From: JBAZDC01 sp041654595
GTDB taxonomy: Bacteria > Pseudomonadota > Gammaproteobacteria > Burkholderiales > Burkholderiaceae_B
Reading direction: 5' to 3'
Assembly (NCBI GenBank): GCA_964551305.1
Contig: CAZKBT010000033.1
Span: 1 to 36,881, forward strand
Length of the DNA: 36,881 nucleotides
The position numbers were made by a program, and so were the translations under genes. Shown piece after piece: positions 17,200 to 25,818 of this stretch; position 1 is the stretch's first letter; each line of letters starts with the position of its first letter. The notes beneath the pieces are model-generated. The model had not been told where the DNA came from. It did not search any database and saw nothing but the letters and a program-made list of their open reading frames with translations.

Positions 17200-18576
17200 A
17201 TGCAGATCGATCCGCAACCCAGCCATTTGAATGCCTTGTCGCCCCTGGACGGCCGTTACGCCTCGCGTTGCGATAGCCTGCGCGCGACGCTGTCCGAAGC
17301 GGGATTCATGGCGCATCGCGTCGAAGTCGAAATCGCCTGGCTGATTGGCCTGTCGCAAGCCGGCCTTCCCGAGCTGGCGCCTTTTTCCGCGGATGCGCAA
17401 AACACGCTGAAGGCTTTGGTCGCGAATTTCACGGAAGCCGACGCCGAGCGCATCAAGGACATCGAAAAAACCACCAATCACGACGTCAAGGCGGTCGAGT
17501 ATTGGTTGAAGGAGAAAGTGGCCGGCCATGCCGAGCTGGCCGCGGCCGCGGAGTTCATCCATTTCGCATGCACGTCCGAAGACATCAACAATACCTCGCA
17601 TGCCCTGATGCTGGGCCGCGCGCGCGAACAGGCCGTGGCGCCGCGCCTGAACGAGCTGCTGGCCAAGCTCAAGGAACTGGCGGCCCAGTTCGCCGATCAG
17701 CCGATGCTGTCGCGCACTCACGGCCAGCCCGCCAGCCCGACCACGCTGGGCAAGGAATTCGCCAACGTCGCGGCGCGCCTGGAGCGCGCCGTCGCGGCGA
17801 TCGCCGCGGTGCGGCCCCTGGCCAAGCTCAACGGCGCCACCGGCAACTACAACGCCCACCTGTCGGCGTATCCCGAGATCGATTGGCCCGCCTTCAGCGC
17901 GCGGGTCCTGAATGGATTGGGCCTGACGCAGAACGAACACACCATCCAGATCGAGCCGCACGACTGGATGGCTGCGCTGTTCGACGCCGTTGCGCGCGCC
18001 AATACCATCATCCTGGACCTGAACCGCGATATCTGGGGCTATATCTCCCTGGGCTATTTCAAGCAGCGGCTGAAAGAAGGCGAGGTCGGCTCGTCCACCA
18101 TGCCGCACAAAGTCAATCCCATCGATTTCGAAAATTCCGAAGGCAATCTGGGCTTGGCCAATGCCGTCTTGCGTCATTTGTCCGAAAAGCTGCCGGTATC
18201 CCGTTGGCAGCGCGACCTGACCGACTCCACCGTTCTGCGCAATCTGGGCGTTGCGCTGGGCTATTGCCTGGTGTCCTACGACGCATGCCTGCGCGGCCTG
18301 AACAAGCTCGAACTGAATGCGGCGGTCATCGATGCCGATATCGACGAATGCTGGGAAGTGCTGGCCGAGCCGGTGCAGACGGTCATGCGCCGCTACGGCC
18401 TGCCTCAGCCCTACGAGCAGTTGAAAGCCCTGACGCGGGGCAAGGGCATCAACCGGGAGGGCCTGGGCGAGTTCATCCAGGGCCTGGATCTTCCGCAAGA
18501 CGTCAAGGCTCGCCTGCTGGCCATGACGCCGCGCTCGTACGTGGGCTTGGCGGCCGACCTGGCGCGCAAAATCTGA
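17200..18576 (+). CDS. purB: Adenylosuccinate lyase
   Basis: PurB removes fumarate from SAICAR and from adenylosuccinate in purine synthesis. The 458 residues match the Escherichia coli-length class (456): SPLDGRYASR at the start, EKTTNHDVKAVEYWLKEK, the FACTSEDINNTSHALML motif with catalytic region, SRTHGQPASPTT, and the fumarase/lyase signature GSSTMPHKVNPIDFEN. All key motifs are intact. No ribosome site is evident before ATG 17200. A strong terminator follows. Confidence 0.95.
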   Translation: MQIDPQPSHLNALSPLDGRYASRCDSLRATLSEAGFMAHRVEVEIAWLIGLSQAGLPELAPFSADAQNTLKALVANFTEADAERIKDIEKTTNHDVKAVEYWLKEKVAGHAELAAAAEFIHFACTSEDINNTSHALMLGRAREQAVAPRLNELLAKLKELAAQFADQPMLSRTHGQPASPTTLGKEFANVAARLERAVAAIAAVRPLAKLNGATGNYNAHLSAYPEIDWPAFSARVLNGLGLTQNEHTIQIEPHDWMAALFDAVARANTIILDLNRDIWGYISLGYFKQRLKEGEVGSSTMPHKVNPIDFENSEGNLGLANAVLRHLSEKLPVSRWQRDLTDSTVLRNLGVALGYCLVSYDACLRGLNKLELNAAVIDADIDECWEVLAEPVQTVMRRYGLPQPYEQLKALTRGKGINREGLGEFIQGLDLPQDVKARLLAMTPRSYVGLAADLARKI

Positions 18577-18587
18577 TGCTGGGCTCA

Positions 18588-18621
18588 GGCTTTCCCGTGT
18601 CGGCGGGAAAGCCGGTTTTTT
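18588..18621 (+). terminator. Intrinsic terminator after purB
   Basis: A perfect 10-base stem GGCTTTCCCG (18588-18597) against CGGGAAAGCC (18604-18613), a six-base loop, then GG and a run of six T. It separates purB from the cytochrome gene. Confidence 0.85.
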
Positions 18622-18646
18622 CCATTTCTCGATACCAGGAGGTCAT

Positions 18647-19102
18647 ATGATCAAGACACTTAAGATCGGCGCCGCGGCGTTCATCGTTTCGCTGGCCTGT
18701 ACGCCGGCGATGGCGCAGTTTTCCAAAGCCGAAGACGCCATCGAGTATCGCGAATCCGCCATGACCCTGATCGCTTCGCACTTCGGCCGCATGGGCCCGG
18801 TGGCCAAGCAGGCGGCGCCTTTCGATGCCGAGCAGATAAAGGCCAACGTCGCGATATTGAATACGCTGGCAGCTTTGCCTTGGGCCGGCTTCGTCGAAGG
18901 TACGCAGGGCGACAGCGATGCGCGCGACGAGGTTTGGAGCGATCCCGAAGGCTTCAAGCAAGCGCAAGACAAATTCCGTGCCGAACTCGAGAAACTGACC
19001 GCCGCGGCCGACAGCGGCGATTTCAACGCGTTTCGCGTGGCTTTCGGCGCCGTGGGCCAAAGTTGCAAGGCCTGCCACGATTCATATCGCAAGCGGCGCT
19101 GA
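18647..19102 (+). CDS. Cytochrome c' (cytochrome c prime)
   Basis: A 151-residue periplasmic cytochrome. The first 22 residues are a signal peptide (Met-Ile-Lys, hydrophobic core, cleavage after AMA before QFSKAED). The mature protein is the four-helix bundle of cytochrome c' with a C-terminal haem site CKACH (Cys140, Cys143, His144) followed by a short basic tail. Members bind NO and CO and protect against nitrosative stress. The ribosome site AGGAGG sits just upstream. It has its own transcription unit after the purB terminator. Confidence 0.92.
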   Translation: MIKTLKIGAAAFIVSLACTPAMAQFSKAEDAIEYRESAMTLIASHFGRMGPVAKQAAPFDAEQIKANVAILNTLAALPWAGFVEGTQGDSDARDEVWSDPEGFKQAQDKFRAELEKLTAAADSGDFNAFRVAFGAVGQSCKACHDSYRKRR

Positions 19103-19156
19103 GACCGGAAACGGGTTCACCTAACGGGCTCATCTGTCGCCGATGGGCCCAGTACC

Positions 19157-21349
19157 TCAACGGGACAGCTGGCCTAGGATCGTTTTCGTTTTCTCAGCTA
19201 TCAATGCTTCGATCGCGGTTTCGAAATTCGCGAGCAGCGCTTTGCAACCTTCCACATAGTCTTTCAAGGGCAGCTGAAGTACTTTCTCTTCGAACTTCTC
19301 CAATAGCTCCCCATGGTATTCGTGGATTTGTTCTATTTCGGCTTTGTATACGTCTTTGATGTAGGTGGCCCAAACCGGGACCGCGATCAATGCCTGGATG
19401 TTTCTATCGATGTCTATCATGATGTCTTGTACATGTTTTACAGCGAAGGCTTTGTCGCTGTCATTCAGGTTGGCTATGGCTACTGAGTGGAGTGGCTGTA
19501 TCTTTACAGGCAGATCCAGCACGTCTGCTAGAACACGATGCAATTCAAGCTGCACCTCCAGAGCTTCCCGCATATTGGGGCCGTTGTTTTCCATGTTGCT
19601 GGAGCGGCGTCCCTCCGTCCACTGTTTTTGCATGACATGAATGGCCGCCTGATCCAGTAGCCTTATTTTCACTATGCCTTGCGCAAGATTGACGAGTGTG
19701 GCGACGGGGGCGTTTTCTCTTTGCAGTTTGCTGAATAGGGCGAATGATTGCGCGGTGCTGAAAATCGAGAGGGGTCGGTCATGGCAATCTTGATTGGCCG
19801 CCTGAGCCAGCTCGAAAACCTGTTGCCGGGTCGAGGGGGACTCGATCACCTCTTTGATCAGCTCCACGACGTCCGGCGCGTGCATGCTCTTTTTCAGTGC
19901 CTTTTGGCTCAGTCGCAGCAAGAGATGCTTAAACGATTCGAAGTGAGCTTCATCCTCGACGGTATGCCAGGTGTCTCTGAGCCGAGCCATGTCGGCATCC
20001 GACGTCGCCGCTTTCCTGTACCAAAGCTCGTGGGGACGCGCTGAATAATCCGGCGGATTTTCCAGCAAGGTGCATCCGCGGAAACTGATCGAGACACCGG
20101 GATTGGACAGATTGGGCAGTTCGATAAGCGAGGTGCAGCCATTCAGGTTCAAGGTTGTCAACGAGCAGGGTAGATGGCCAGGCAGGGCCCAGAGGTTGGT
20201 GCAGTTTTCCAGGTCGAGTTCTTGTAGCAATGGGGGGAGCTTCTGCGGTAACGATCTTAGCGAGCTGCAGCCGTCAAGCCAGATTACTTTCAACGACGGC
20301 GGAAGATTCTCCGGCAGTGCCGCGAGCAAGCGTGTTCCCGAACACATCAAGAACGTCAACGAGCTCGGAAGCTCCTTCGGCATAGCCGTGAGAGAGTTGC
20401 ACATCCTGAGTGCGAGTGTATGCAATGATTGTGGAAGGAGTGCCCGTATCGCTTGCAGCGCATTGCAATTGTCAATCGAGAGCTCTTGCAATGAGTCGGG
20501 CAGACTTTCCGGAAGATCGGTAAGCGCGGCGCAGTGGGCAAGTGAAAACTCCCGCAATGAGCTAGGCAGCCTAGACGGTAGATTCGCGATCGAGTTGCAA
20601 TGCTGGATCGAGATCGTATGCATGGAATCAGGTAAGCTGGCCGGCAATGCTTCGAGCGAGTCGCACTCAAGGAGCATCAGAAACCTCAGCAAATGAGGCA
20701 GATTGTCTGGCAGCTCGATAAAAGAGGGACATCTGGAGAGCGAAAGGGATATCAGCTGCTGCGGTAATGTCGGCGGTAGTTCCGACAGTAGCACGCAATC
20801 GCTGATACTCAGCGTCTTCAACGAGTCGGGCAGATTGTCCGGCAGGGAAGTGATCAAAGGACAGCCTTTGAGACTCAGGGAGGTCAGGTTGTTGTCGCTC
20901 ACTTCGCGAATCAGCGCTGCTGCAACGCTTCTGCTGTCGCTAAAGCCTTGCCCAAGCTGTGCGTAGTCCGTGCCGATATTTGGATAGAGCCAGTTCAAGG
21001 AGTGATAGGCAGGCCGTGGAAGGACAAGAGACGGACTGTCTTCAGCCTCCGTTTCAATCATGTAGATGCGATGACCATCCTGGTTTTCAGTATCCGAGAA
21101 TCGAGCTTTGTAGTCCTCGCCGGCGAGCTCATTCAGCATGCAGAAACGTTCGAGCTTATCCAGGGCTTTGGTTGAGTCCGCGTACAGGTCGGATACATAT
21201 TCCTTGGCTTGCGTTTGATGCGCGTCCGAGAACCAGCTGCTCATGGCCCTCCATGCGGCGTCGAACTCATCCTCTCGGCCGCTGGATGGTCTATCGTTCG
21301 CGCCGATTGCCACTGATCCGACATACTCGTTTGTAACGGAAAAAGCCAT
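19157..21349 (-). CDS. NEL-type E3 ubiquitin ligase effector with LRRs (paralogue A)
   Basis: A 730-residue protein with three parts. Residues 30-152 are a helical N-terminal domain shared with the paralogue at 23413-25761 (WFSDAHQTQAKEYVSDL, LDKLERFCMLNELA). Residues 153-430 are about 13 leucine-rich repeats of 22 residues with the pattern LPxxLPxSLxxLxLxxC, the LPxxLP form of IpaH, SspH and YopM. Residues 440-730 form a NEL domain: catalytic Cys522 in DCHDR, then the helical block with LEVQLELHRVLADVLDLP and VPVWATYIKDV, which aligns with the IpaH stretch ending in WGPWHAVLKR. NEL ligases act inside eukaryotic host cells after type III secretion. The start at 21349 is set by AAGGCG upstream and by similarity to the paralogue; a longer frame overlaps the protease gene. 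A hrp-type promoter box lies at 21419-21446. Confidence 0.85.
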   Translation of the reverse strand: MAFSVTNEYVGSVAIGANDRPSSGREDEFDAAWRAMSSWFSDAHQTQAKEYVSDLYADSTKALDKLERFCMLNELAGEDYKARFSDTENQDGHRIYMIETEAEDSPSLVLPRPAYHSLNWLYPNIGTDYAQLGQGFSDSRSVAAALIREVSDNNLTSLSLKGCPLITSLPDNLPDSLKTLSISDCVLLSELPPTLPQQLISLSLSRCPSFIELPDNLPHLLRFLMLLECDSLEALPASLPDSMHTISIQHCNSIANLPSRLPSSLREFSLAHCAALTDLPESLPDSLQELSIDNCNALQAIRALLPQSLHTLALRMCNSLTAMPKELPSSLTFLMCSGTRLLAALPENLPPSLKVIWLDGCSSLRSLPQKLPPLLQELDLENCTNLWALPGHLPCSLTTLNLNGCTSLIELPNLSNPGVSISFRGCTLLENPPDYSARPHELWYRKAATSDADMARLRDTWHTVEDEAHFESFKHLLLRLSQKALKKSMHAPDVVELIKEVIESPSTRQQVFELAQAANQDCHDRPLSIFSTAQSFALFSKLQRENAPVATLVNLAQGIVKIRLLDQAAIHVMQKQWTEGRRSSNMENNGPNMREALEVQLELHRVLADVLDLPVKIQPLHSVAIANLNDSDKAFAVKHVQDIMIDIDRNIQALIAVPVWATYIKDVYKAEIEQIHEYHGELLEKFEEKVLQLPLKDYVEGCKALLANFETAIEALIAEKTKTILGQLSR

Positions 21350-21418
21350 TAAATATCGCCTTGTTGAAAGTCTGCTGCCGTATCGCCGGTCTTGCTCGGC
21401 GTTCAAATTTGCTATTGA

Positions 21419-21446
21419 TGAGTGGTGGCCCCGGGGAAAGGGTTCC
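21419..21446 (-). promoter_or_regulatory. hrp box (HrpL-type ECF sigma promoter) for effector A
   Basis: On the minus strand GGAACC (21446-21441), 15 bases, CCACTCA (21425-21419). This equals the HrpL consensus GGAACC-N15/16-CCACNNA. It stands 70 bases before the start codon. The identical two elements with the identical spacing precede effector B. Confidence 0.85.
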
Positions 21447-21473
21447 ATGGGAAAAGCATAAAAATTCGCCGCG

Positions 21474-22517
21474 CTAGTCGTTGGCGTTCGGCAGTTCCGA
21501 CGGTGAATCGAGCCAACTGCTGCCCAGCCTGCGGGCGCGTGTCGATACGTCCAATCCCAAGCTATCGATGAAAGAGAGGTCGAGTTCCGTATTGCGTGTC
21601 TGGTCGGACTCGGACTCTTCTTGCATTTCCCGGGCAATTTCCGTTCTGCTGAATTGCATCAGGGGAGCCATATCGGCATCCTGGTCCCAGTCCAGATGGT
21701 CGTTGAAATTCTTGAGGCTGCAGTGTCGGTTGCCAAGAAGCGGGCAGAAAATGTCGACGCGATCGATAACGGTATTGACCCTGTGGACAACGACGAAGTG
21801 ACCCCGCAATTTGCATAGCAAGGGTCCTTTTCTCAAACCTCGCTGTATCTGGTGAGTTGTGTACGCATTTTGAAGATCTTTTTGCAAAGCCCGGGAACGC
21901 AGGCCGTGCTTTCTCAGGTCTTTGATGATGTCATACACAGATACGATTTCGATCAAGTAGCGCGGGTTGCGAGTCGAAGCGTAATTCAAGCCATGGTAGG
22001 CAAGAATGATATTTGTGCTTGTTTGGCCGCAGGCATTGGCGCATTCGCGCTCCATGCCTGCCAGGTCGACATTGAAAGAAGGGTCCTCATATATACTTCT
22101 TTCCATATCCTCGGAAAAGTCGGGATGGTTCATCAAATCGGAAAGAATCATGTTCCGGATGGAACTGATGTCAAGCGTGTCGAATTCATTAGCCTGTCCC
22201 GTCTCTCGATTCAACAGTCTCAGCCCCCCTCCGTGCATTTCCGAGATCTCGTAGCTTGTTCCTCTGATGCTCACGGAAAGCGGCAGGTCGGGCTGAGCGG
22301 GATCCCACATAAGGAACGCTTTTCCCAGCGTCAGCACGTCATCACGCATGGTTTTATTCCGGGCGTCCTGATAGGCTCCATGGATACCCGACGTAATCAT
22401 GCTATGAAACGTATCTCGTACGTTCTGATGCTGTGATACGAGATCTTCGCCGGGCGATTGCCCGGTTTTGATCGCTTCGCTGTGTGTCAACACCTGATTA
22501 AAGGTAGGGGTAGTCAT
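21474..22517 (-). CDS. Candidate papain-like cysteine protease effector
   Basis: A 347-residue soluble protein with no signal peptide. I do not recognise a named family. Visible features fit a papain-fold enzyme: Cys163 in NACGQTSTNIILAYHG at the head of a helix, His240 in GHFVVVHRVN, and Asp255 (VDIFCPLLGNRHCSL) or nearby Asn263 as third residue; this order and spacing resemble AvrRpt2/C39-type proteases. The helical N-terminus (1-70) and the acidic C-terminus (280-347) flank the core. Context argues for a secreted effector: AT-richer than the core genes, followed after 124 bases by NEL effector A, and preceded by a hrp-box-like promoter 51 bases before its ATG. AGGAGA precedes the start. 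Alternatives are a transglutaminase or acyltransferase with the same triad. Confidence 0.65.
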   Translation of the reverse strand: MTTPTFNQVLTHSEAIKTGQSPGEDLVSQHQNVRDTFHSMITSGIHGAYQDARNKTMRDDVLTLGKAFLMWDPAQPDLPLSVSIRGTSYEISEMHGGGLRLLNRETGQANEFDTLDISSIRNMILSDLMNHPDFSEDMERSIYEDPSFNVDLAGMERECANACGQTSTNIILAYHGLNYASTRNPRYLIEIVSVYDIIKDLRKHGLRSRALQKDLQNAYTTHQIQRGLRKGPLLCKLRGHFVVVHRVNTVIDRVDIFCPLLGNRHCSLKNFNDHLDWDQDADMAPLMQFSRTEIAREMQEESESDQTRNTELDLSFIDSLGLDVSTRARRLGSSWLDSPSELPNAND

Positions 22518-22567
22518 AACGGTGTCTCCTGTGATCGAAACGATATCTTTATCCCATGCTCATGATT

Positions 22568-22595
22568 TAAGTAACATAATCCGCCGCTCTGTTCC
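22568..22595 (-). promoter_or_regulatory. Degenerate hrp box for the cysteine protease gene
   Basis: On the minus strand GGAACA (22595-22590), 15 bases, TTACTTA (22574-22568). It keeps GGAAC, the N15 spacing and xxACTxA of the two perfect boxes but differs at three positions of the core. Taken alone it would be weak; its position and company make it plausible. Confidence 0.5.
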
Positions 22596-22648
22596 TTGGC
22601 CCGCTTGATCGCCACAAACTTGTCACAATCCTTTACTATTCTGGCATT

Positions 22649-23377
22649 ATGCTGATTATTCAATATGCCGATTTTGCGTCTCTGATCAATACCCTGGTCA
22701 GCCTGACCGTCGCGTTCGTGCTGGGCGGCGCCATCGGACTGGAGCGCCAGATCCGTCAGCGAACGGCCGGTCTTCGCACGAACGTGCTGGTCTGCACGGG
22801 AGCGGCTTTGTTCGTGGATATTGCGGTTCGCTATCATGAGCTGCACGGCGGCTCTCCCAGCCCCTTGCACGTGATCGCCTACGTGGTCTCGGGAGTCGGT
22901 TTCCTGGGCGCGGGCGTCATTATGCGCGAGGAAGGCAATGTGCGCGGCATCAATACCGCCGCGACGCTATGGGGTTCCGCCGCCGTAGGGTGCGCGGCGG
23001 GCGCGGATTTGTTGTTCGAAGCGATATTGGGTGCTTTGGCTGTCCTGGCGGCCAATACCCTGCTTCGCCCCGTGGTCAATCGCATCAATCGCCAGCCGAT
23101 AGACATCACCATGGTCGAGGCGACGTATTCAATCGTCCTGGTCGTCGATATCGACGATCGCGATGCGGCGCGCGTCAGCCTGGAGCAAATCTGCGAGGCC
23201 GGCCAGCTGCCGTTGTGCGACATCGAAATTGAGACGTTAAGCGCCGGCGAGGCGCAAATCGAGGCCAGTCTGCTGCCTACGTCGGTGGACGGCGACGAGC
23301 TGGACGTGCTGTTGGAACAGTTGCGCGCGTTGCCTTATGTGCGGCAGGCCTATTGGAGCGCGAGCACGACGGAATAG
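22649..23377 (+). CDS. MgtC/SapB family membrane protein
   Basis: A 242-residue protein. Residues 15-150 form the MgtC domain of four to five membrane helices, with GGAIGLERQIRQRTAGLRTNVLVCTGAALF (split around residues 26-55) and GVGFLGAGVIMREEGNVRGINTAATLWGSAAVGCAAG, both highly typical. The C-terminal 90 residues are a soluble ACT-like domain as in longer MgtC proteins. MgtC is needed for growth in low magnesium and inside macrophages in several pathogens, through effects on ATP synthase or phosphate uptake. It is divergent from the protease gene, from which 131 bases separate it, and convergent with effector B, lying between effector genes while keeping core-like GC. Confidence 0.9.
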   Translation: MLIIQYADFASLINTLVSLTVAFVLGGAIGLERQIRQRTAGLRTNVLVCTGAALFVDIAVRYHELHGGSPSPLHVIAYVVSGVGFLGAGVIMREEGNVRGINTAATLWGSAAVGCAAGADLLFEAILGALAVLAANTLLRPVVNRINRQPIDITMVEATYSIVLVVDIDDRDAARVSLEQICEAGQLPLCDIEIETLSAGEAQIEASLLPTSVDGDELDVLLEQLRALPYVRQAYWSASTTE

Positions 23378-23412
23378 GGCCTATCCCGTCTGGAGCGCGC
23401 TGTCCACGGCTT

Positions 23413-25761
23413 CTAGGCATACCGCAGTTCCGAATACGTCTCTATTTCTTTCAACAATAGCGTTCTGCGCCGGCCGGCTTCGTCAATGGATTTTGTTTTT
23501 TCAATCATTACGTGATCGATATCGGCTTGGCGTTCGCGGGCTAGTTGAGAGTAGCGTTCGATATACTGTTGCTCCGTCAACCCGCCTTGCTCATTGTCAG
23601 TTTCAAGCCGATCTTGCATGTCTTCATACTTTTTGTCGATCTTCTCTATGTCCGTTCTGCACGCGTCCTGCATATGGGTGCGCCACATGGGCGTGGCGAT
23701 CAATCCTTGATACTTTTGATCGGGGTTGCCCATCGTGTCATTCACATACTGTTTGGCGAAGAGCTTGTCGCTGGGATCAAGACGCGCTATTCCTTGGGAG
23801 TACAGCGAGTTCAGCACCCTGAATGGCAGTTTCAGCTCTTCGCCCAGCACACGCCGCAATTCAAGCTGAACTTCCAGTGTTTCCGACATATTTGGTCCAT
23901 CGTTACGCTGATTACTGGAGCGGCGTTGTTCCGTCCATTGTTTCTTCATGACGAGCGCGGTGGCTTCGTCCAGCAGCGCTGTTTTCAGCATGCCTTCCGC
24001 GAGAGCCAATATTTTCGTTTCGGGGGCTCCTGCTCTTTGTAATTTACTGAAACGCGCGAGCGACTGTATCGTATTGAAAATCGTGAGAGGACGATCTTCG
24101 CAGTTTTGATCCGCCGATTGCGTTTGATCGAAAATCAGTTTTCTGATTTCCGGCGAGCCGACGACCTCTTCTATTACCTCGGCCACATCGTATGCGCGCA
24201 CCTGTAAGGCATCAGCGCTCAATCGTTGCAAGAGGCTCTCAAACGGCTTATAAAAATCCTCCTGTTCAATGGCCTCCCAGGCATCATTGAGACGTTGAAT
24301 GTCGGCTTCCGATCTTTCCGCGTGCTTGTACCAGAACTCCTGGATCGAGGAGAACGCAAGGGCCGGGCGAGGCGCGGCCTCTTGAAGCAAGGTGCAGCCG
24401 GTTAGATCCAGGTCGAGCAAGGACTCCGGCAGATGGCCGGGCAGGGCGATAAGCGATCTGCAGCCGGACAAATTAAGCTCGGTCAATGATCCAGGCAGGG
24501 TGTCCGGCAGCGTCGTAAGCGAGATGCAGCGGGACAGATTAAGGCTTTCCAGCAATTCCGGCAGGTTGTTCGGCAAAGCCGTAATCGAGAGGCAGCCGGA
24601 TAAATTGAGGGACGGCAACGCGGCGGGCAGATTGTCGGGCAAAGCCGCCAGCGAGATACAGTCAATTAGAGTAAGTCTCGTCAATGACGCCGGCAGAGTG
24701 TCCGGTAGGGACGCAAGCGAGGCGCAGTCGGTTAGATCGAGTTCTTTCAAAGACGCCGGCAGGGTGTCCGGCAGGGATGCAAGCGAGGCACAGCCGGTCA
24801 AATCGAGTTCTTCCAATGATTCGGGCAGATTGTCCGGCAGGGCTACGAGCGCGCCGCACCGTGCTAACTCGAGTTCGGTCAACGATTCAGGCAGGTTGTC
24901 CGGCAGGGCCGTCAGCATGCCGCAGTTGAATAACAGGAGGATCTCCAGTGCTGCGGGCAAGCTGGCCGGCATGGCAAGGAGCGAGCCGCAATTGCTGAGA
25001 TCGAGTTCCTTTAGGGATGCGGGCAGGCTATCTGGCAGAATCGCCAGCGAGGTGCAGTCGGATAGAGTGAGGCATTCCAACGATGTGGGCAGCGTGTCGG
25101 GCAAGCTCGTAAGCGAGCGGCAGTTGGATAGATCCAGGTCGCTCAATGATTCCGGCAGATTGTCCGGCAGCGCCGTGAGCAATTTGCAATCTGCCAGAAT
25201 AAGCCACTCCAACGTTTCGGGCAGATCGTCGGGTAAGGACGTAATGAGCGGGCATACGCTGAGATCCAGCATGTTGGCGTTGCTTTCACGGGCCTCGCGA
25301 ACGAGTTGCTCGGCCATTTTCCTGTCGGCAAAGTGCCGCTTGAGTTTTGCGTAATCCGTACCTGCGTCGTGGCAAAACGGTTTCAGGGCGTTGGCGGTCT
25401 CTCGTGACAACTCGACATCCAGGCGCCCGGTCTCCGGGTCAGCCTCGATGCCATAAACGCGAATGCCGTCGGCGTTGATACCGTCGGAAAAGCGACTCGC
25501 GTAGCTTTCGTCGGCCAATTCCCTAAGCTTGCAGAAGCTTTCCAGTTTGTCCAGGTCGGTCATCAAGTCCGAAGCCAGGTCGGAGATATATTTTTCGGCA
25601 TCCGCGTGATGCGCCTCCGCAAACCAGTTGCGTATTGCATTCCATTGAGCTGACTTCGCGCCGAGGGCGCCCTCATTGCACGCGTCTCGTCCATGCGGCG
25701 GAGCGCTCTGGGACCAGGCCCCAAGGGATTGTTGGAGCTGATTGCTATTGGTGGGGAGCAT
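23413..25761 (-). CDS. NEL-type E3 ubiquitin ligase effector with LRRs (paralogue B)
   Basis: A 782-residue paralogue of the protein at 19157-21349. Residues 40-160 are the shared helical N-terminal domain (WFAEAHHADAEKYISDLA, LDKLESFCKLRELA). Residues 161-459 are 14 leucine-rich repeats of exactly 22 residues; a Cys recurs at 170 and every 22 residues to 456 without a gap. Residues 470-782 are the NEL domain with Cys554 in NCEDRPL, the same C-E-D-R found at the IpaH catalytic site, then LEVQLELRRVLGEELKLP and ATPMWRTHMQDA matching the IpaH helical block. NEL enzymes are single-cysteine E3 ubiquitin ligases active in host cells. The start has AAGGAG about ten bases before it. A perfect hrp box lies 58 bases upstream. 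GC is lower than in neighbouring core genes. The substrate is unknown. Confidence 0.88.
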   Translation of the reverse strand: MLPTNSNQLQQSLGAWSQSAPPHGRDACNEGALGAKSAQWNAIRNWFAEAHHADAEKYISDLASDLMTDLDKLESFCKLRELADESYASRFSDGINADGIRVYGIEADPETGRLDVELSRETANALKPFCHDAGTDYAKLKRHFADRKMAEQLVREARESNANMLDLSVCPLITSLPDDLPETLEWLILADCKLLTALPDNLPESLSDLDLSNCRSLTSLPDTLPTSLECLTLSDCTSLAILPDSLPASLKELDLSNCGSLLAMPASLPAALEILLLFNCGMLTALPDNLPESLTELELARCGALVALPDNLPESLEELDLTGCASLASLPDTLPASLKELDLTDCASLASLPDTLPASLTRLTLIDCISLAALPDNLPAALPSLNLSGCLSITALPNNLPELLESLNLSRCISLTTLPDTLPGSLTELNLSGCRSLIALPGHLPESLLDLDLTGCTLLQEAAPRPALAFSSIQEFWYKHAERSEADIQRLNDAWEAIEQEDFYKPFESLLQRLSADALQVRAYDVAEVIEEVVGSPEIRKLIFDQTQSADQNCEDRPLTIFNTIQSLARFSKLQRAGAPETKILALAEGMLKTALLDEATALVMKKQWTEQRRSSNQRNDGPNMSETLEVQLELRRVLGEELKLPFRVLNSLYSQGIARLDPSDKLFAKQYVNDTMGNPDQKYQGLIATPMWRTHMQDACRTDIEKIDKKYEDMQDRLETDNEQGGLTEQQYIERYSQLARERQADIDHVMIEKTKSIDEAGRRRTLLLKEIETYSELRYA
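24385..25281 (-). repeat. Array of fourteen 66-bp LRR-coding repeats
   Basis: Fourteen tandem units of 66 bases encode the 22-residue repeats of effector B. Neighbouring units near 24680-24830 differ at only a few positions, which suggests recent unit duplication inside the gene. The phase is kept exactly, so the array can grow or shrink by whole units without a frameshift. Confidence 0.85.
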
Positions 25762-25818
25762 GCGCTTTTTCTCCTTGTTGAGGTCGGCCAGGCTCTTTCG
25801 CCAACACCGTCATGAGCA

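Noticed and set aside
19157..21637. A longer version of NEL protein A starting at 21637
   Set aside because: The extra 96 residues overlap the protease gene, lie across the hrp box and have no match in the paralogue; ATG 21349 has a ribosome site.
24385..25281. Regular 66-bp repeats considered as a CRISPR array
   Set aside because: There are no unique spacers; the repeats are contiguous, in frame and encode leucine-rich repeats.
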